From Zonotrichia leucophrys gambelii (Eukaryota; Chordata; Aves; Passeriformes; Passerellidae): a DNA stretch of 64,000 bases. Below the pieces are notes generated by a model that saw nothing but the letters and a program-made list of their open reading frames with translations, was not told the origin of the DNA and ran no database searches. The translations under genes and the position numbers were made by a program. Positions within the stretch are counted from its first letter, which is position 1. Each line of letters starts with the position of its first letter. Positions 53,136 to 64,000 of the stretch are shown piece by piece. The stretch is from NCBI RefSeq assembly GCF_028769735.1, contig NC_088171.1, positions 68,217,216 to 68,281,215 of the forward strand, written 5' to 3'.

Positions 53136-56100
53136 TGTTTGTGGGTGACCTCTTTTGGGGAAGTTTCACACTGTACCTAACCCCACTGCTGCTTTCACCT
53201 CAGTGATTTAGCAGAGTGAATCATGTCAGCCTCCCAGGCTGGCCAGGGAAAACAGAATTACATGGGAGGCTGTCTCTCCTGTATCACTTGAGAGAACTAA
53301 CAGAGTTATCTGAGATTCAAACACATAACATGATCTAAAGCAAGCAATTAAGAGTCTTTTAGTCATATTTACCAGTGAAAACATGGCCAAAAGCCACAGC
53401 ACATCATCAGTCTCATGATTTGGCTCTGCAGGGGCCAAAATGTTTCATGCCAGCCGGGCACAGGAGCCAGCATTTGCTCAACCAGCTCAGCAGAGCTCAC
53501 ACAAGGCCCACAACAGCTTCAGAGTAAAGGAAAAAGAAAGCAAATCTCACCAATGTCATGAAACAGCCAGAGGATGCCTACTACACCATGCCTTGTTACC
53601 ACTACAGTAGCCCTTGAGTCCAGGAAGACTAAAGACAAAATATGAAGATACAGCACATGAAAGGGAAATTGTCATGCCTGGTGCTGCCAGCATGGGCAAT
53701 CAGAAAGAAATGTGAGGTCAGTAGTGACAGGTACTACATATAAGTGCTAAATAATCCTACATTATAATCCTTATGATGACCAGTGGGAAGAGGAAAATCA
53801 AATCCACAGTGTAATTTAAAAGCTTTGGAATATGCTTAGAAACCAAATCATTTCTGAACAGAGATGCAGGTCTCAATGTGCAATAAGGTGGGAAACAGTG
53901 ACTTGCTGAGACCAGAATCAACTACATGGGACTGAGCAGGCCACAATGAATTAGCTTTATGGTAAAAAGCTACGGCCACAACCCCTCTCCCCCACATAAA
54001 TAAAAAGCCAAAAGAATACTACTACAATAAGCTGCAGATAAAGAAAATCAGATTTTATTTAGCAAAGAAAAGCAGAACCAGCATCTACACAATACCTAAC
54101 TCAGCCACAGATTTATGATGCACACCAATATTTTCTCACTGCAAAACTTTCATATTATGTTCCTGGAATTCCAGGGACCACTGCCTAGAGTTAATAAATA
54201 AAAATGATGGTTCAGAATAGTTTTCCTCTCCATACCTGCTAGCTCAAAGGTACAATTTCCCAAGTATAGGCTATAATGTAAGCAACATAAGGACTGACTC
54301 TGTTTTTATTTTGGGGGTATTTTTCTCTGTAGTTATCTTATTTGGTCTTAAAAAATATTAACTTTATTTCCATGTCACTACTTCATTTATACTCAAAGAA
54401 TCAAAAGATTTACAGGAAGTTTGTCCAGCTTACAATATGATACAACAAAATCTGGCCTTGCATAGCACATCATCTCATTTTCTATGCAGCATTAAAATAT
54501 TAATATTGGACACTACTTTTGAGGCTGAGTAGACAAAATCATATTTATCACATCTGATCAACCCAATTCATCTACAAATCTACTGAATACCTGAACTTGC
54601 AATTTATTCAAAAACATGTAAGCAAAACTGCAATGATTTCTATGCATAATTGCACAAACATCTAACTTCAGTACCTCTAAATTAAATTTGCATGTGGCAC
54701 TTTCATATTTGTAAATTACAGCTAAACACTTCCAGCTGTTTACATGTTTCTACCCCACCAGCTAAGGATGAAAAGTCTCAGGATGAAGGTTTTTTAATTC
54801 TGAAAGTAAAATCTGCTATTCTGGACCTTTCTGGCATTTCATTTCTGCCATTCCAATGCATTTACTGGTATTTGGGCGAGAAACTCTCCTTTTCCACTTC
54901 CTCTCTCTGTCATCTGCTGGGAGACAGAGAAATAATTAGATTGACTCAAGCAGTTCTGATTGCTTTCTGTGTGTGGTTCACTTCTTGACACCAGAGAGAT
55001 GAGCTGTGATAAATAAGGATCAATAGACTGGATAGGAATGTTTAAATTTTCTTCAAAGCTGAAGATCAATGCCACAAAAAAAAAAATGAACTTTTTGTTT
55101 AGGGCAAGTTATTTAGCAAAAAAAGTTGAGTGAGTTTACTGTGCAGCAAAGTTTACCAAAGAGTTGTGAAGACTAGAATTTAAACAAAATGAAACTGAAG
55201 TCAGTCTTTTCAGTTCTCATTTACTTCTTACTAGAAGCACAGCTGAAAGGAAAGGAAAGCAATCAAGGCATGATGTCAACACTTCAACATCAGTTAAAGA
55301 AGAATTATATCCAGTGGAGGGGGTCTTCAACCAGAGTGTTGCAAAATCTTACATGAAATACACCATTACAGTCAGCACCTCCGTCCATAATTACAGGACA
55401 AGATCAAATACTGTGTACAGGCAGAAAAAAAATAACAATAAAAAATTACCACCTCTTGCTTCCAGGCTGATGCTATTTAATTAAGATAGAGGTAGAGGAA
55501 AGATAGCTTCCTGTGTTATCATTGCTGTCATAGACCTGTTGTGAGCATTCAGTCTTCTTTAGCAGCACATGAATTTAAGATAAAATAACTATAAAGCACT
55601 CAATGAGACTTATTTTCCATGAAGTCTTCAAGCCAGCTTCTCCTCGCAGAAGAGTAGCAAACTAAGGAAAGCTCTTCTAACGTCTCTTTCATATAACTTC
55701 TCTGCTCTTATGGTTAATTGGATACCATGTAAAGTGGGTAAATCATAATATTTCATAAGAAAAACAAGAGGTAAATTTCAGCAGTCTTTTAACCTGATGC
55801 ACTTTTTGTAGCACTTTCTACAAGTTTGTTATAAACTGCAAAATAAATAATAAATATATCTTTTGGTGTGTCCAATGATGACATATATTCACACTTAAGG
55901 CTGAAATTCACCACTTTGAGAAGGGTGGTACCCAACTCATTGCCAGCCCTACAAAGATAACTACAAAATCATGCACAGTTCTGACACCTGAATCCTGCAC
56001 TGGATGTATCTCACACAGCAGGAATTTGCAGCTTAAGGCCTGAACTGGAATCTGTTTACTGAGAACTTTAGAACATAGCCTTCTGACATACCAGGTACAC

Positions 56101-57459
56101 TCAAAAATATCTTGTGTAAATAAAATTACATATCCTTAAGAATGTCCTGCATTCAATTGTTCAAATAATTACCACGTTCATCTACATCCTAAAGGTGTCC
56201 ACACCTTACTCAATTTAAGTTCCATGCGCATCAAATCTAGTGTACTCAGTACAACTGTCATGCAAAATTCTATTATTTCCCTCAAAAACCACAAGTTTAT
56301 TATTAGCAATCTGTGGGCAATTAGTGTAAATATCAGCAGACTTAGATTTATCTTAATTAGTGTTTGTTTCAATTCCACAGGCAAACAAGTAATCATCTGT
56401 CATAAGAATACCAATGACTTTACGTCTAGCTGTAGTCATGCTGCTGTGTTTGGCCCTCTCTCCCTTGGAAAAAAAAAAAAAAGGGAATTTTACATTGAAT
56501 TCTGCATATTTTTCAGTATGTCACATAATGCCTTCAGGACATACAATTTACTCCACGACATGCTTCTTCCTATAGATACAAACGACACAAAACACACACC
56601 AGTGAAGAAGTGAAATATGAGTTCTGAAACAAAATACTATGCTTTGATATTTGAAAGGATACTTTCATATTTGTCTCTTCTATACCAACTGCAATCGGCA
56701 TTGTTATAAGCATCCAGTAATTACAGGAGTCCAAATGAAGCCTGATTATTAAAGCTACTAAAACTGTCACAGAATATCCTTATCTGACTATTCAACTATT
56801 GGCAAATAGGAAGCTACTAATGTGCAAAGAAGCACCTCCAACTTTTCTTTTCGTGCCATGAGACCATTTAGTAAAAATCAAGTCTTGCTCTGCACTTACT
56901 ATTCCAACTCGCTCCTTATGCATCACCAGATCATTAAAAAATTCAGCTTTTGTTCTATCCCACTGAGAAACGGTGGGGAAACGGTAGCACAGGCCAGAAA
57001 CCACAAGATTGCTAATTTTCTTTCTAGGCTTTCCAGCTTGTATTACCAAAGAAAAGGCAGCTGACTCCCCCAGACATGCTTTCTCATAAGCAGGTGTTTT
57101 TCTACAGAAAACTACCAGTGAATGAAAAAATTTTATTTTATGAACCCAAAAAATCACTAATAGCTCTCTGTCAAACACAAGATGGTTTGCTGAATGGGTT
57201 TTAGCAAGGATCTGAACTTGGTCCAGTTTCAGGGAGTGTTTCCATTAGCAACCTACAGAACTGAACAGAGGACACGCTTAAATCTGCAGATCAACACTGC
57301 AGGTATGCTGGATAACAGGGCTGGAACCCAAAATCATTCTGTCAAACTAGAGAAGTGCTCAAAAAATAACAGAACAATTTGTCAGGGGCAAACACAACTT
57401 TCCATACTTTGTCAAAGCCAGCTGCATACCAACAGCAGAGCAAATAAACTGCTAGACAA

Positions 57460-58122
57460 CATTTTCCTCAGAGGGGAATCAAGGCTTCTAATAGACCATG
57501 AGCTCCATAAAAGTTCAAAATGTGATTCAAAAAACAGGAAAGAGCCATCACATGACTACATAAACAGGAATATCTACCACATAAAATAGGAAGCATTCCT
57601 GTCCTGTTTAGCAGGAAGGAATAAATAAGTCAAATTTTTGGCATAATCTTTACAAAAAAATACAAAACAATTTGAAGCGTCCAAAGACAGTAGCAGAAAT
57701 TACAAGTCTCAAAGAAGAAATTATGAAGAAAGACTGAAAATACTAGGACTATATAGCCAGAGAGGAAACTAACTAAAGGCATTTTCACCATCATCATCAG
57801 ATCTGAAAGAATAGAACACTCTTTGGATTAACCTTGTCTCCATCGCACCCAGGCTAGGACATGCAGCAATTCACACACCAAAACAAAAGTTAAAAACTTT
57901 GTGTAAGTTATAAAGGAGATGTCTTGCTACAAACACAGTGACATGTTGTAAGAGAGGGCCTGTACAGACCCTATTATAGTTTCATTATTTCATGCAGATT
58001 TCTAAACAGCTGTGCTAAAAAGAAACAGGTGTAAAATTCAACCTGCTTTGGGGGCCAGACTAGTCAGTATCTCAAGGTCTTTCCAGTCTTATTGTGGTTT
58101 GTTATAATTTCTATGATCATTA
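57460..58122 (+). mobile_element. Ancient degenerate CR1 LINE remnant, sense on plus strand
   Basis: Several diagnostic CR1 blocks appear in the right order with heavy decay: the TAGACCATGAGCTCCATA block near 57494, GAAGAAAGACTGAAAATACT followed by the TATAGCC...AGAGGAAACT block at about 57724-57770, and a terminal GGGGGCCAGACTAGTCAG ... GGTCTTTCCAGTC ... TTCTATGAT block ending near 58122. This resembles the old CR1 lineages shared by birds and reptiles rather than the younger copies at 2561 and 52608. The central part is poorly alignable by eye and the borders are approximate. Confidence 0.62.
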
Positions 58123-61100
58123 TCACAATTTTTAATGAAGCACATTTTAAGGGCTTTTTCCTTAGAGGCCTAGCCAAGTCTTTGTTTCAGTAGCAGTTTT
58201 AATGGTGCTCATGGCTTTATGCCAGTTATATTGCTGAAAGCTTAGCAGGTGATGTATTTGCTTATAGGCACTGTCATATTTTATCCATCTCAGCATCTAT
58301 TTAGTAAGTGCTCTAACATTCTAGAATATGGCAGGTGCTATATAAAACACAGCATTATTTTCCATATTTTATTCTCCTCATTGGCATTCCTACTCTCAGA
58401 TTAACTGGCAAAAGTACAAACATTCACAGCAATTTTTAAAAAGAAAGTTTGAGTGCTCACTGACAGCCACAGTTAGCTCCATACTATCAGTAAACAAAAC
58501 AACACAACATTATTCCTTCCCTATTACAACAAAATTTCTCAGCAGTTTTTTGCATAGATGGAAATATGATGACAGAAAAACTGCAGTGGCCATTGGGACA
58601 CCAGCTGCTAATTGTGTTGGAACAACACTACCTGGTTCACTTAAAATGCATTATGGCGGTATTTCAATAATTCTCTTCATCTTGTTTCACAGCAGAGGAT
58701 ATGCAGGAAAATCCATATGGACTAGGCTTTTCCATCCATAATTTCATGCTACTCTTGTAGGATTTCTAGCTGGTCTAGGTAAAAATTTCCACTGGAATTA
58801 ATGGATTATAATGAGCTGACAAGATACTACTTTTATTCCATTCTTCAAACAGCAGTCATACATATTGTGATGTTTTAACTTCTCTTCTCAGTATTCCTTC
58901 ACACAGAAGTCATCATTTCCATTAATTGGGTTCTTGAAAAACTTCTACTAATTTCTCTTCAATCTCATTTTAGAGAATAAGGGGACTGAAACTGAATACA
59001 ATACTCAAGAGTCAATATTTCAGCTGATATTACTGAAATATAAAATGACTTTGGGAAGGTCATCTCCTCCTCCTAGCCCAATAGTCTTTTATACTTACAT
59101 TTCATTTTGACAGCACTCCTCACTACAGTGAGATTAAACATTAAGTACAGCACAAACCTGTATGATGCCTGTGACTTTACTGCTTGAAGGACTTAAAAAA
59201 TATTTCTCCTTTTCTTAAAGCGACAAGTTTTTTAATTTATAATTTGTTACTCCAACACCTCTAAGGATATTCACATAGAAAAGCAAGGAACATAACTGAA
59301 TTTATTCACAATGCTTTCACTTTTGCCCATCACTATAAGATATGAACAGAAATGTCTCCTAACTAATTACAGCTGATGTTCACACCCAAGCAATTCAGAA
59401 ATGATGCTTCACTGTGTATACTACTTTATTTCAGGGCAAAAAAAGAAAGCAATACAAGTGGACACTGGCAGAAGCAGAGAAAAAAGGAAGTTGTTTTCCT
59501 TTATCTATCCTGTGTCATTAAGTAAAGACCTTTTTTAACAATATCACTTGAGTAGCAGCTGTGTCCTATTGAAAAATGCTCAAAACCATGGAAAAGTTGT
59601 GCAAGATGTCAGATACATGGTATGAGCCAGTCCATTTAGTATTTTTATGTGTTTCAAATACCTATAAGTCATCTGAAGACAAATTTTAGGAACAGCTGAA
59701 AAATCTAGAACCATAATTCCTAAGGTGGAATTCTTCTCATGGCACATCACAGAGGGCTCCTCCAGTGAGGAGAACATTTCAAGGTGCACTTCTACATAAT
59801 CACAGAATCTACTATGCTAGGAGCAAAATTACTAATCTAGCATCTTACCAATAACAGCAGAGAAGGCCAAGGCAAGATAAAGAATAGGATAATAGGCCCT
59901 CTTATAAAGCAGCTTGGAATCAACTTTCCTTTTTTTTTGGAAAGAAACCAAGTACAGAAAAAATTCTTAAAGTCCCAGGCATGAAAAACCCCACATGACT
60001 ATTTAATGCATTTTGCAGGAGAGAGAGCTCCACAACAGACTTAATAACAAAATATAATGCAATCAACAGCATCAAAAGCATTTCCAATATGCTCTCCAAC
60101 ATGTTTTTGTCTCTTCTCCTGAGAGACTCGCCACTGATCTTTCCATCAGGAACACAAAGAGAACATGAAGGGTATCCATCGCAAACATATCCAGAAGAGA
60201 AAACAACCCCTTTCTCTCCTGCACTCTATCAGTTCTGTGAAGTAGAATAGTCCTTTTTTAAATTGCATATACCAGTGATAGAAAAGCAGTCACTTGGCAA
60301 GCAGATTACTTCTTGACTGCTAAAGCAAACACCTCAGGAATGTTTTGGGTTGGGTTTTTTTTTTTTAATTTATAACCACAAAAGTTAAGGCTTTCCTCTT
60401 CCAGAATTAATCTAACTTTTGGAGCAGGACAAGCAACATACCATTATAATCATATTTATAATGTTTTAAATCATGAATCTGTTTTTAAAATCCCATATTT
60501 TTCATATGGGAAAAGTTATCAGCTTTCATCCACTGCAGAGCACATGTTTTTTATCTCCTGTAAAGTTTCCTATAAACTGCAAAGTTTCAAGGCACTAAAT
60601 CTTAGATGCACTTTGTTTAGATACTGAATTTTACTACAAGTAATACTTACAGGCTTTTTATATGTGTTTTAAAATATCTTCCTTTCTTGACTATATATAG
60701 CAATGAAATAACTAAAGCGTAGATTTACAGACGCAGAAAATGAAAACTACCAACAATAAACATGCAAAACCCTCTGAACTGTTAGTAAATAAACTTTCCT
60801 GTAGAACATTTTTGGTGTTCTGTATATCAAATACAATGTCGAGTGTATAGCATAAAATTTTATTGATAGGAACTTCAGATTACTACTTATGACTCACAAG
60901 CAACAACAGTTGCCATACAAACTACTCTATAGAAGTGATGGTAAAACTTTCAGACTGTATGGCATAAGTAATCACCATTCTGCTGACTAAAATCTTAACT
61001 ATATATGTCATGCTGGGGCACTTGTTCACAGGTCACATGGGGTCTCAAATCCCCCAAATTTCCATTTCATACCCAACCATTCCCTTTTTCCCCACTGAGT

Positions 61101-61394
61101 CTGTCCTGGTATCATCTTAGACTCTGCTAGTTTTTCACTCTTTCCATTAAAATCATAAACTCTCTCAGCTCTGCTCAGCATGTCAATGCATAAAGCTTCC
61201 AGGGGCTACCAACACAGGGTGAAAATGAAGGTAATTTTGCACTCAAGAAAAATGAAGCTCTAAGCAATACAATTTCTAAACCTTCTGAAACCCCAAAGAA
61301 GTTAAGACTCACCCTAAAGGCCTGCAGTATCTATCTTTTGACTATATTTTAATTACTGGAGTTTCAACTGGATTCATGTTTGATTCTACTGTGG

Positions 61395-61445
61395 AATACA
61401 AGCTCAAGGACAATACAAGCTCTACTGGAATACAAGCTCAACCTG
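61395..61445. repeat. Triple 17-bp tandem repeat (AATACAAGCTC core)
   Basis: Three units begin at 61395, 61412 and 61429, exactly 17 bp apart. Each starts AATACAAGCTC and then diverges (AAGGAC, TACTGG, AACCTG). A partial match to the unit tail precedes the first copy (CTACTGTGG at about 61387). Confidence 0.85.
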
Positions 61446-63659
61446 AAACTGGCCAAGTGCTACGTGATCCACCACGCTTCATCATGCCCTCTTCTGGAGC
61501 TACAGGCATGTGCACAACCCAGGAAAAATTTACTAAGAACTCACATCCTTATATTCCATGGTGCACAACTTAAACCATATGATTTGTCTGCAAAGGAAGA
61601 GTTTCATGTCAATGGCAAAAGGTGAGGGGGGAAGAACAATCCACAGATTTTAACCTAAAATAGATATTTTTTCCTTACAATTTTAAATCGTGAAACCATT
61701 TCATCTGCACATTAAAACAACACCAACTTGCAAAATAATTGTCCCTGCTTGAAGCACCTACAACAGAGGTGTAAGAGTTTGTAAGAAATGGGAAAAGCTT
61801 TTTTCACCTGCAAATACCAGTCCATGACTACAGCAATCTAAACTGAAAATGACTTCTAACAGATCTCCCATTGCATTTCCCCTTTCAATGGTGGACTCCA
61901 TGGAATAATGGATGAAACTTGCCATTTTAAAGAATTATTCTACAATTACAGAGATCTTTTTTGAAAGAAGAAATCATCTTCCTACGATTTTTTGCCTTAA
62001 GTCATGTACACATTCTTTTAGATTTTTTTGGTCTCTGCCTGGCAAATTAATGCAAAAATTATGTAACAATTCAACAGTTCAAAGTTTTATGCAAAACCTT
62101 CTTTTGCCAATTCGTTAAATGAATTTTAGTACAATAAGGACAGGAATCTGGAGGGAAAGAAAAGAAGGAGATCTGTCTTCATTTGACAAAACTGTCCTAG
62201 ACACCTTCTCCCCCTCTAGCATCTTCTCATTTATTTGTGTGAATGAACTGCACAGAGCAACAGAGCAAAATCAGTTTTGGCAGTGCTGAAGAGGTCTAGC
62301 CCCCAAAAGACATACTTGATGATGAAGCAGCATTAGTGTTACAGAATAATAACAATTTCCATTAAAAGCTGACAAACTACTTGCTCAATAAAACTGTTCA
62401 TTTCCTTTTACATGCACTTGTTGAAAAGCACCAGAACAGAGTTTAGAACACTCGCTTACCATCTGAATAGCATCTGTTAATTTCATCAGCTCAGTTCTTC
62501 CTGCATGTCAGATTTGGCTGCACCAGTACCATCAGTATTGAACATGTTTGTAGAAAAGGTATCTGTTTAAAAGCATCTCAGTTAATGGCTTAATGAAAGC
62601 AGTCAGCAAAGCCAAAGGCCACCTGTTTGTAGAGGAAACTAAATAATCAAGTCCTACATAAAGCTGTAACCCATGTGTCCAGAATTTTCTAAGAATCACT
62701 TTCTAAATTAAGTCCTCATTCCCTTCAGGATCTCCATTATTCAAATACACGAAGGCATGAATGTGTGTATAGGAACACATCAGCTGGCAGAATAATTCAG
62801 AAGTCATTTTGAAAGGATAACCATGTTACTGGTTTGCAAAATAGCAATTTATGTTTGTTCTGTCAAAAAAAAATCTTTAACCAAAAACTACAGCCCAAAA
62901 AATTTACAGACTTCACAAGTTTAGGTAAAGGATGTGCCTTCAGACAGAAGTGGAAAGCTAAGTAACTGCAGAATCATCTTGCCTTCCCTAGCAACTAGTT
63001 CTGCACTGGCTGTTCCATTTCATTGTGAATAAAAGTATTCAATACCAAAGGTGCAAAACTTTTTTTTTTCTTTTAATATTGAAGTTGAAATATTCAGAAT
63101 AAACATTAAGTCTATTCTCAAACCACAGAAAGCTACTTGAAAGCAGACAAGAAATACTGCCAAAGTAACAAAAACATTCTATCTGCACACATATAACATA
63201 AACACTCAATATACCTAGCAAACAACATTGGATATGGCTATTAATTTGATTGAAAGATTACAAGGCTTCCATAACAAATTCCAAATATCACAGATTTTAC
63301 CTCTACAAATAATTTCATTTTAATTGCACATTATATTCATGAAAATAAAGAAATCAGATTTTTTGGTTAGCAACAGAAGTAAGCTTGCAGATAGCTCTTA
63401 GAAGCTATTTTATGTGAGTTGCCAGCTCTTCCATCAACTATTACATATTATATTAACCTTTCAGAGAATGCACATTCTGAGCTAGATTTACAGAGCCATA
63501 TATTTACACTTTACTATTCTTAATTTACCCCTAAGCATCTTAGGCCTAATTCATCACACAAATAATGTCACAGCATATGCCACAGTTGAGACAGCCACAA
63601 TACACAGAGCATCACCATACAATACCAGAAAGCATTGGCCCATACAGAATAACACCATA

Positions 63660-63960
63660 ACACCAAACAGCTTCAAGCACCCACCCTTCCCATCCTTTAG
63701 CCCAACCTTTTACACCCCTGATGTTCATGCACTGCACCTGTGTGCTCTCTGTTCCCTTTGTGATTGGTCAGGGCACCTCAGCACTCCCTGTCTTGTTACC
63801 TTCAATATTATTCATCTGTCCTGCACAGCTGTAGCCCATTAGGGATGAGGCTCCATCACAGCCCCACTCCCAATTACCACAAACTGTGTGCCTGCAGAGT
63901 ACGGCAGTAAAGCAGCACAGAAAGCAATCATGTTGCAACAGCCATAGCAACCAATTGCTT
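63660..63960 (+). repeat. Possible LTR-like repeat segment at window edge
   Basis: A sharply GC-richer stretch contains TGTGATTGGTCAGGGCACC (a CCAAT-box-like ATTGG core), a CTGTAGCCCATTAGGG block, and ACCACAAACTGTGTGCCTGC followed by CAGTAAAGCAGCACAG. This arrangement of promoter-like box, AATAAA-like CAGTAAA and short tail resembles avian endogenous retroviral LTRs. The assignment rests on memory of similar sequences, and the ends are not resolved because the window stops soon after. Confidence 0.33.
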
Positions 63961-64000
63961 CAGTCATTGCTGATTCCTCCTGACAGCTTCATCATCTTGG

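Larger units (their letters stand above)
42583..64000 (-). other. FARS2: Part of the FARS2 intron upstream of the start-codon exon
   Basis: No coding exon was recognised here, and there is no CpG island that could be the FARS2 promoter. The non-coding first exon is therefore expected beyond 64000. From memory, vertebrate FARS2 shares a divergent promoter with LYRM4. The stretch is AT-rich with scattered short stop-free frames that look random. Separate entries cover the two CR1 remnants, the short direct repeats, a CTCF-like site and an LTR-like segment near the edge. GC-richer unclassified patches lie at about 45880-46370, 46760-47050 and 48000-48260. I see nothing further in 42600-45800, 48900-52600, 53200-57400 or 58200-61300 beyond A/T-rich simple sequence. 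Confidence 0.8.

Overview
The window reads as nuclear DNA of a bird, probably a songbird. It is AT-rich and almost entirely intronic. It carries CR1 LINE remnants with the typical (ATTCTATG)-like 3' ends, and an LTR-type repeat of a kind I remember as abundant in songbird genomes. The intron-exon style is vertebrate. There is no operon structure, no rRNA, no convincing tRNA and no CRISPR array.

The one gene I can identify with confidence is FARS2, the mitochondrial phenylalanyl-tRNA synthetase, on the minus strand. Three consecutive coding exons are present: 42582-41947 (start codon and first 207 residues), 32294-32135 (53 codons plus one base) and 24853-24722 (43 codons plus split codons at both ends). 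All splice sites are GT/AG and the phases agree across the junctions (0, 1, 1). The exon at 24853-24722 is hidden because no long open frame marks it. The remaining third of the protein (the FGLGLER motif 3 region and the anticodon-binding C-terminal domain) was not found and should lie below position 1. The non-coding first exon and promoter should lie above 64000.

Layout: 42583-64000 is part of the intron before the start-codon exon. It holds an ancient CR1 (57460-58122), a younger antisense CR1 with an internal deletion (about 52608-53135), a 17-bp triple repeat, a possible CTCF site and a possible LTR fragment at the far edge. 32295-41946 is the next intron, with a nearly T-free A/C tract and a partial RE1-like site. 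24854-32134 holds a roughly 1-kb LTR-type element. 1-24721 is the start of a long downstream intron. It holds a sense-plus CR1 (2561-3137), a CpG island (about 7310-7850) flanked by homeobox-rich, enhancer-like sequence, an unidentified splice-site-bounded open frame on the minus strand (6306-6564), and a 97-98-bp tandem duplication.

The most interesting unexplained part is the 5.9-9.2 kb block. A CpG island, putative conserved regulatory DNA and an unassigned exon-like open frame with a nearby poly(A) signal lie together inside a FARS2 intron. They could be a nested gene, an alternative terminal exon or a regulatory domain for a neighbouring gene. From memory of vertebrate synteny, NRN1 is the next gene in that direction.
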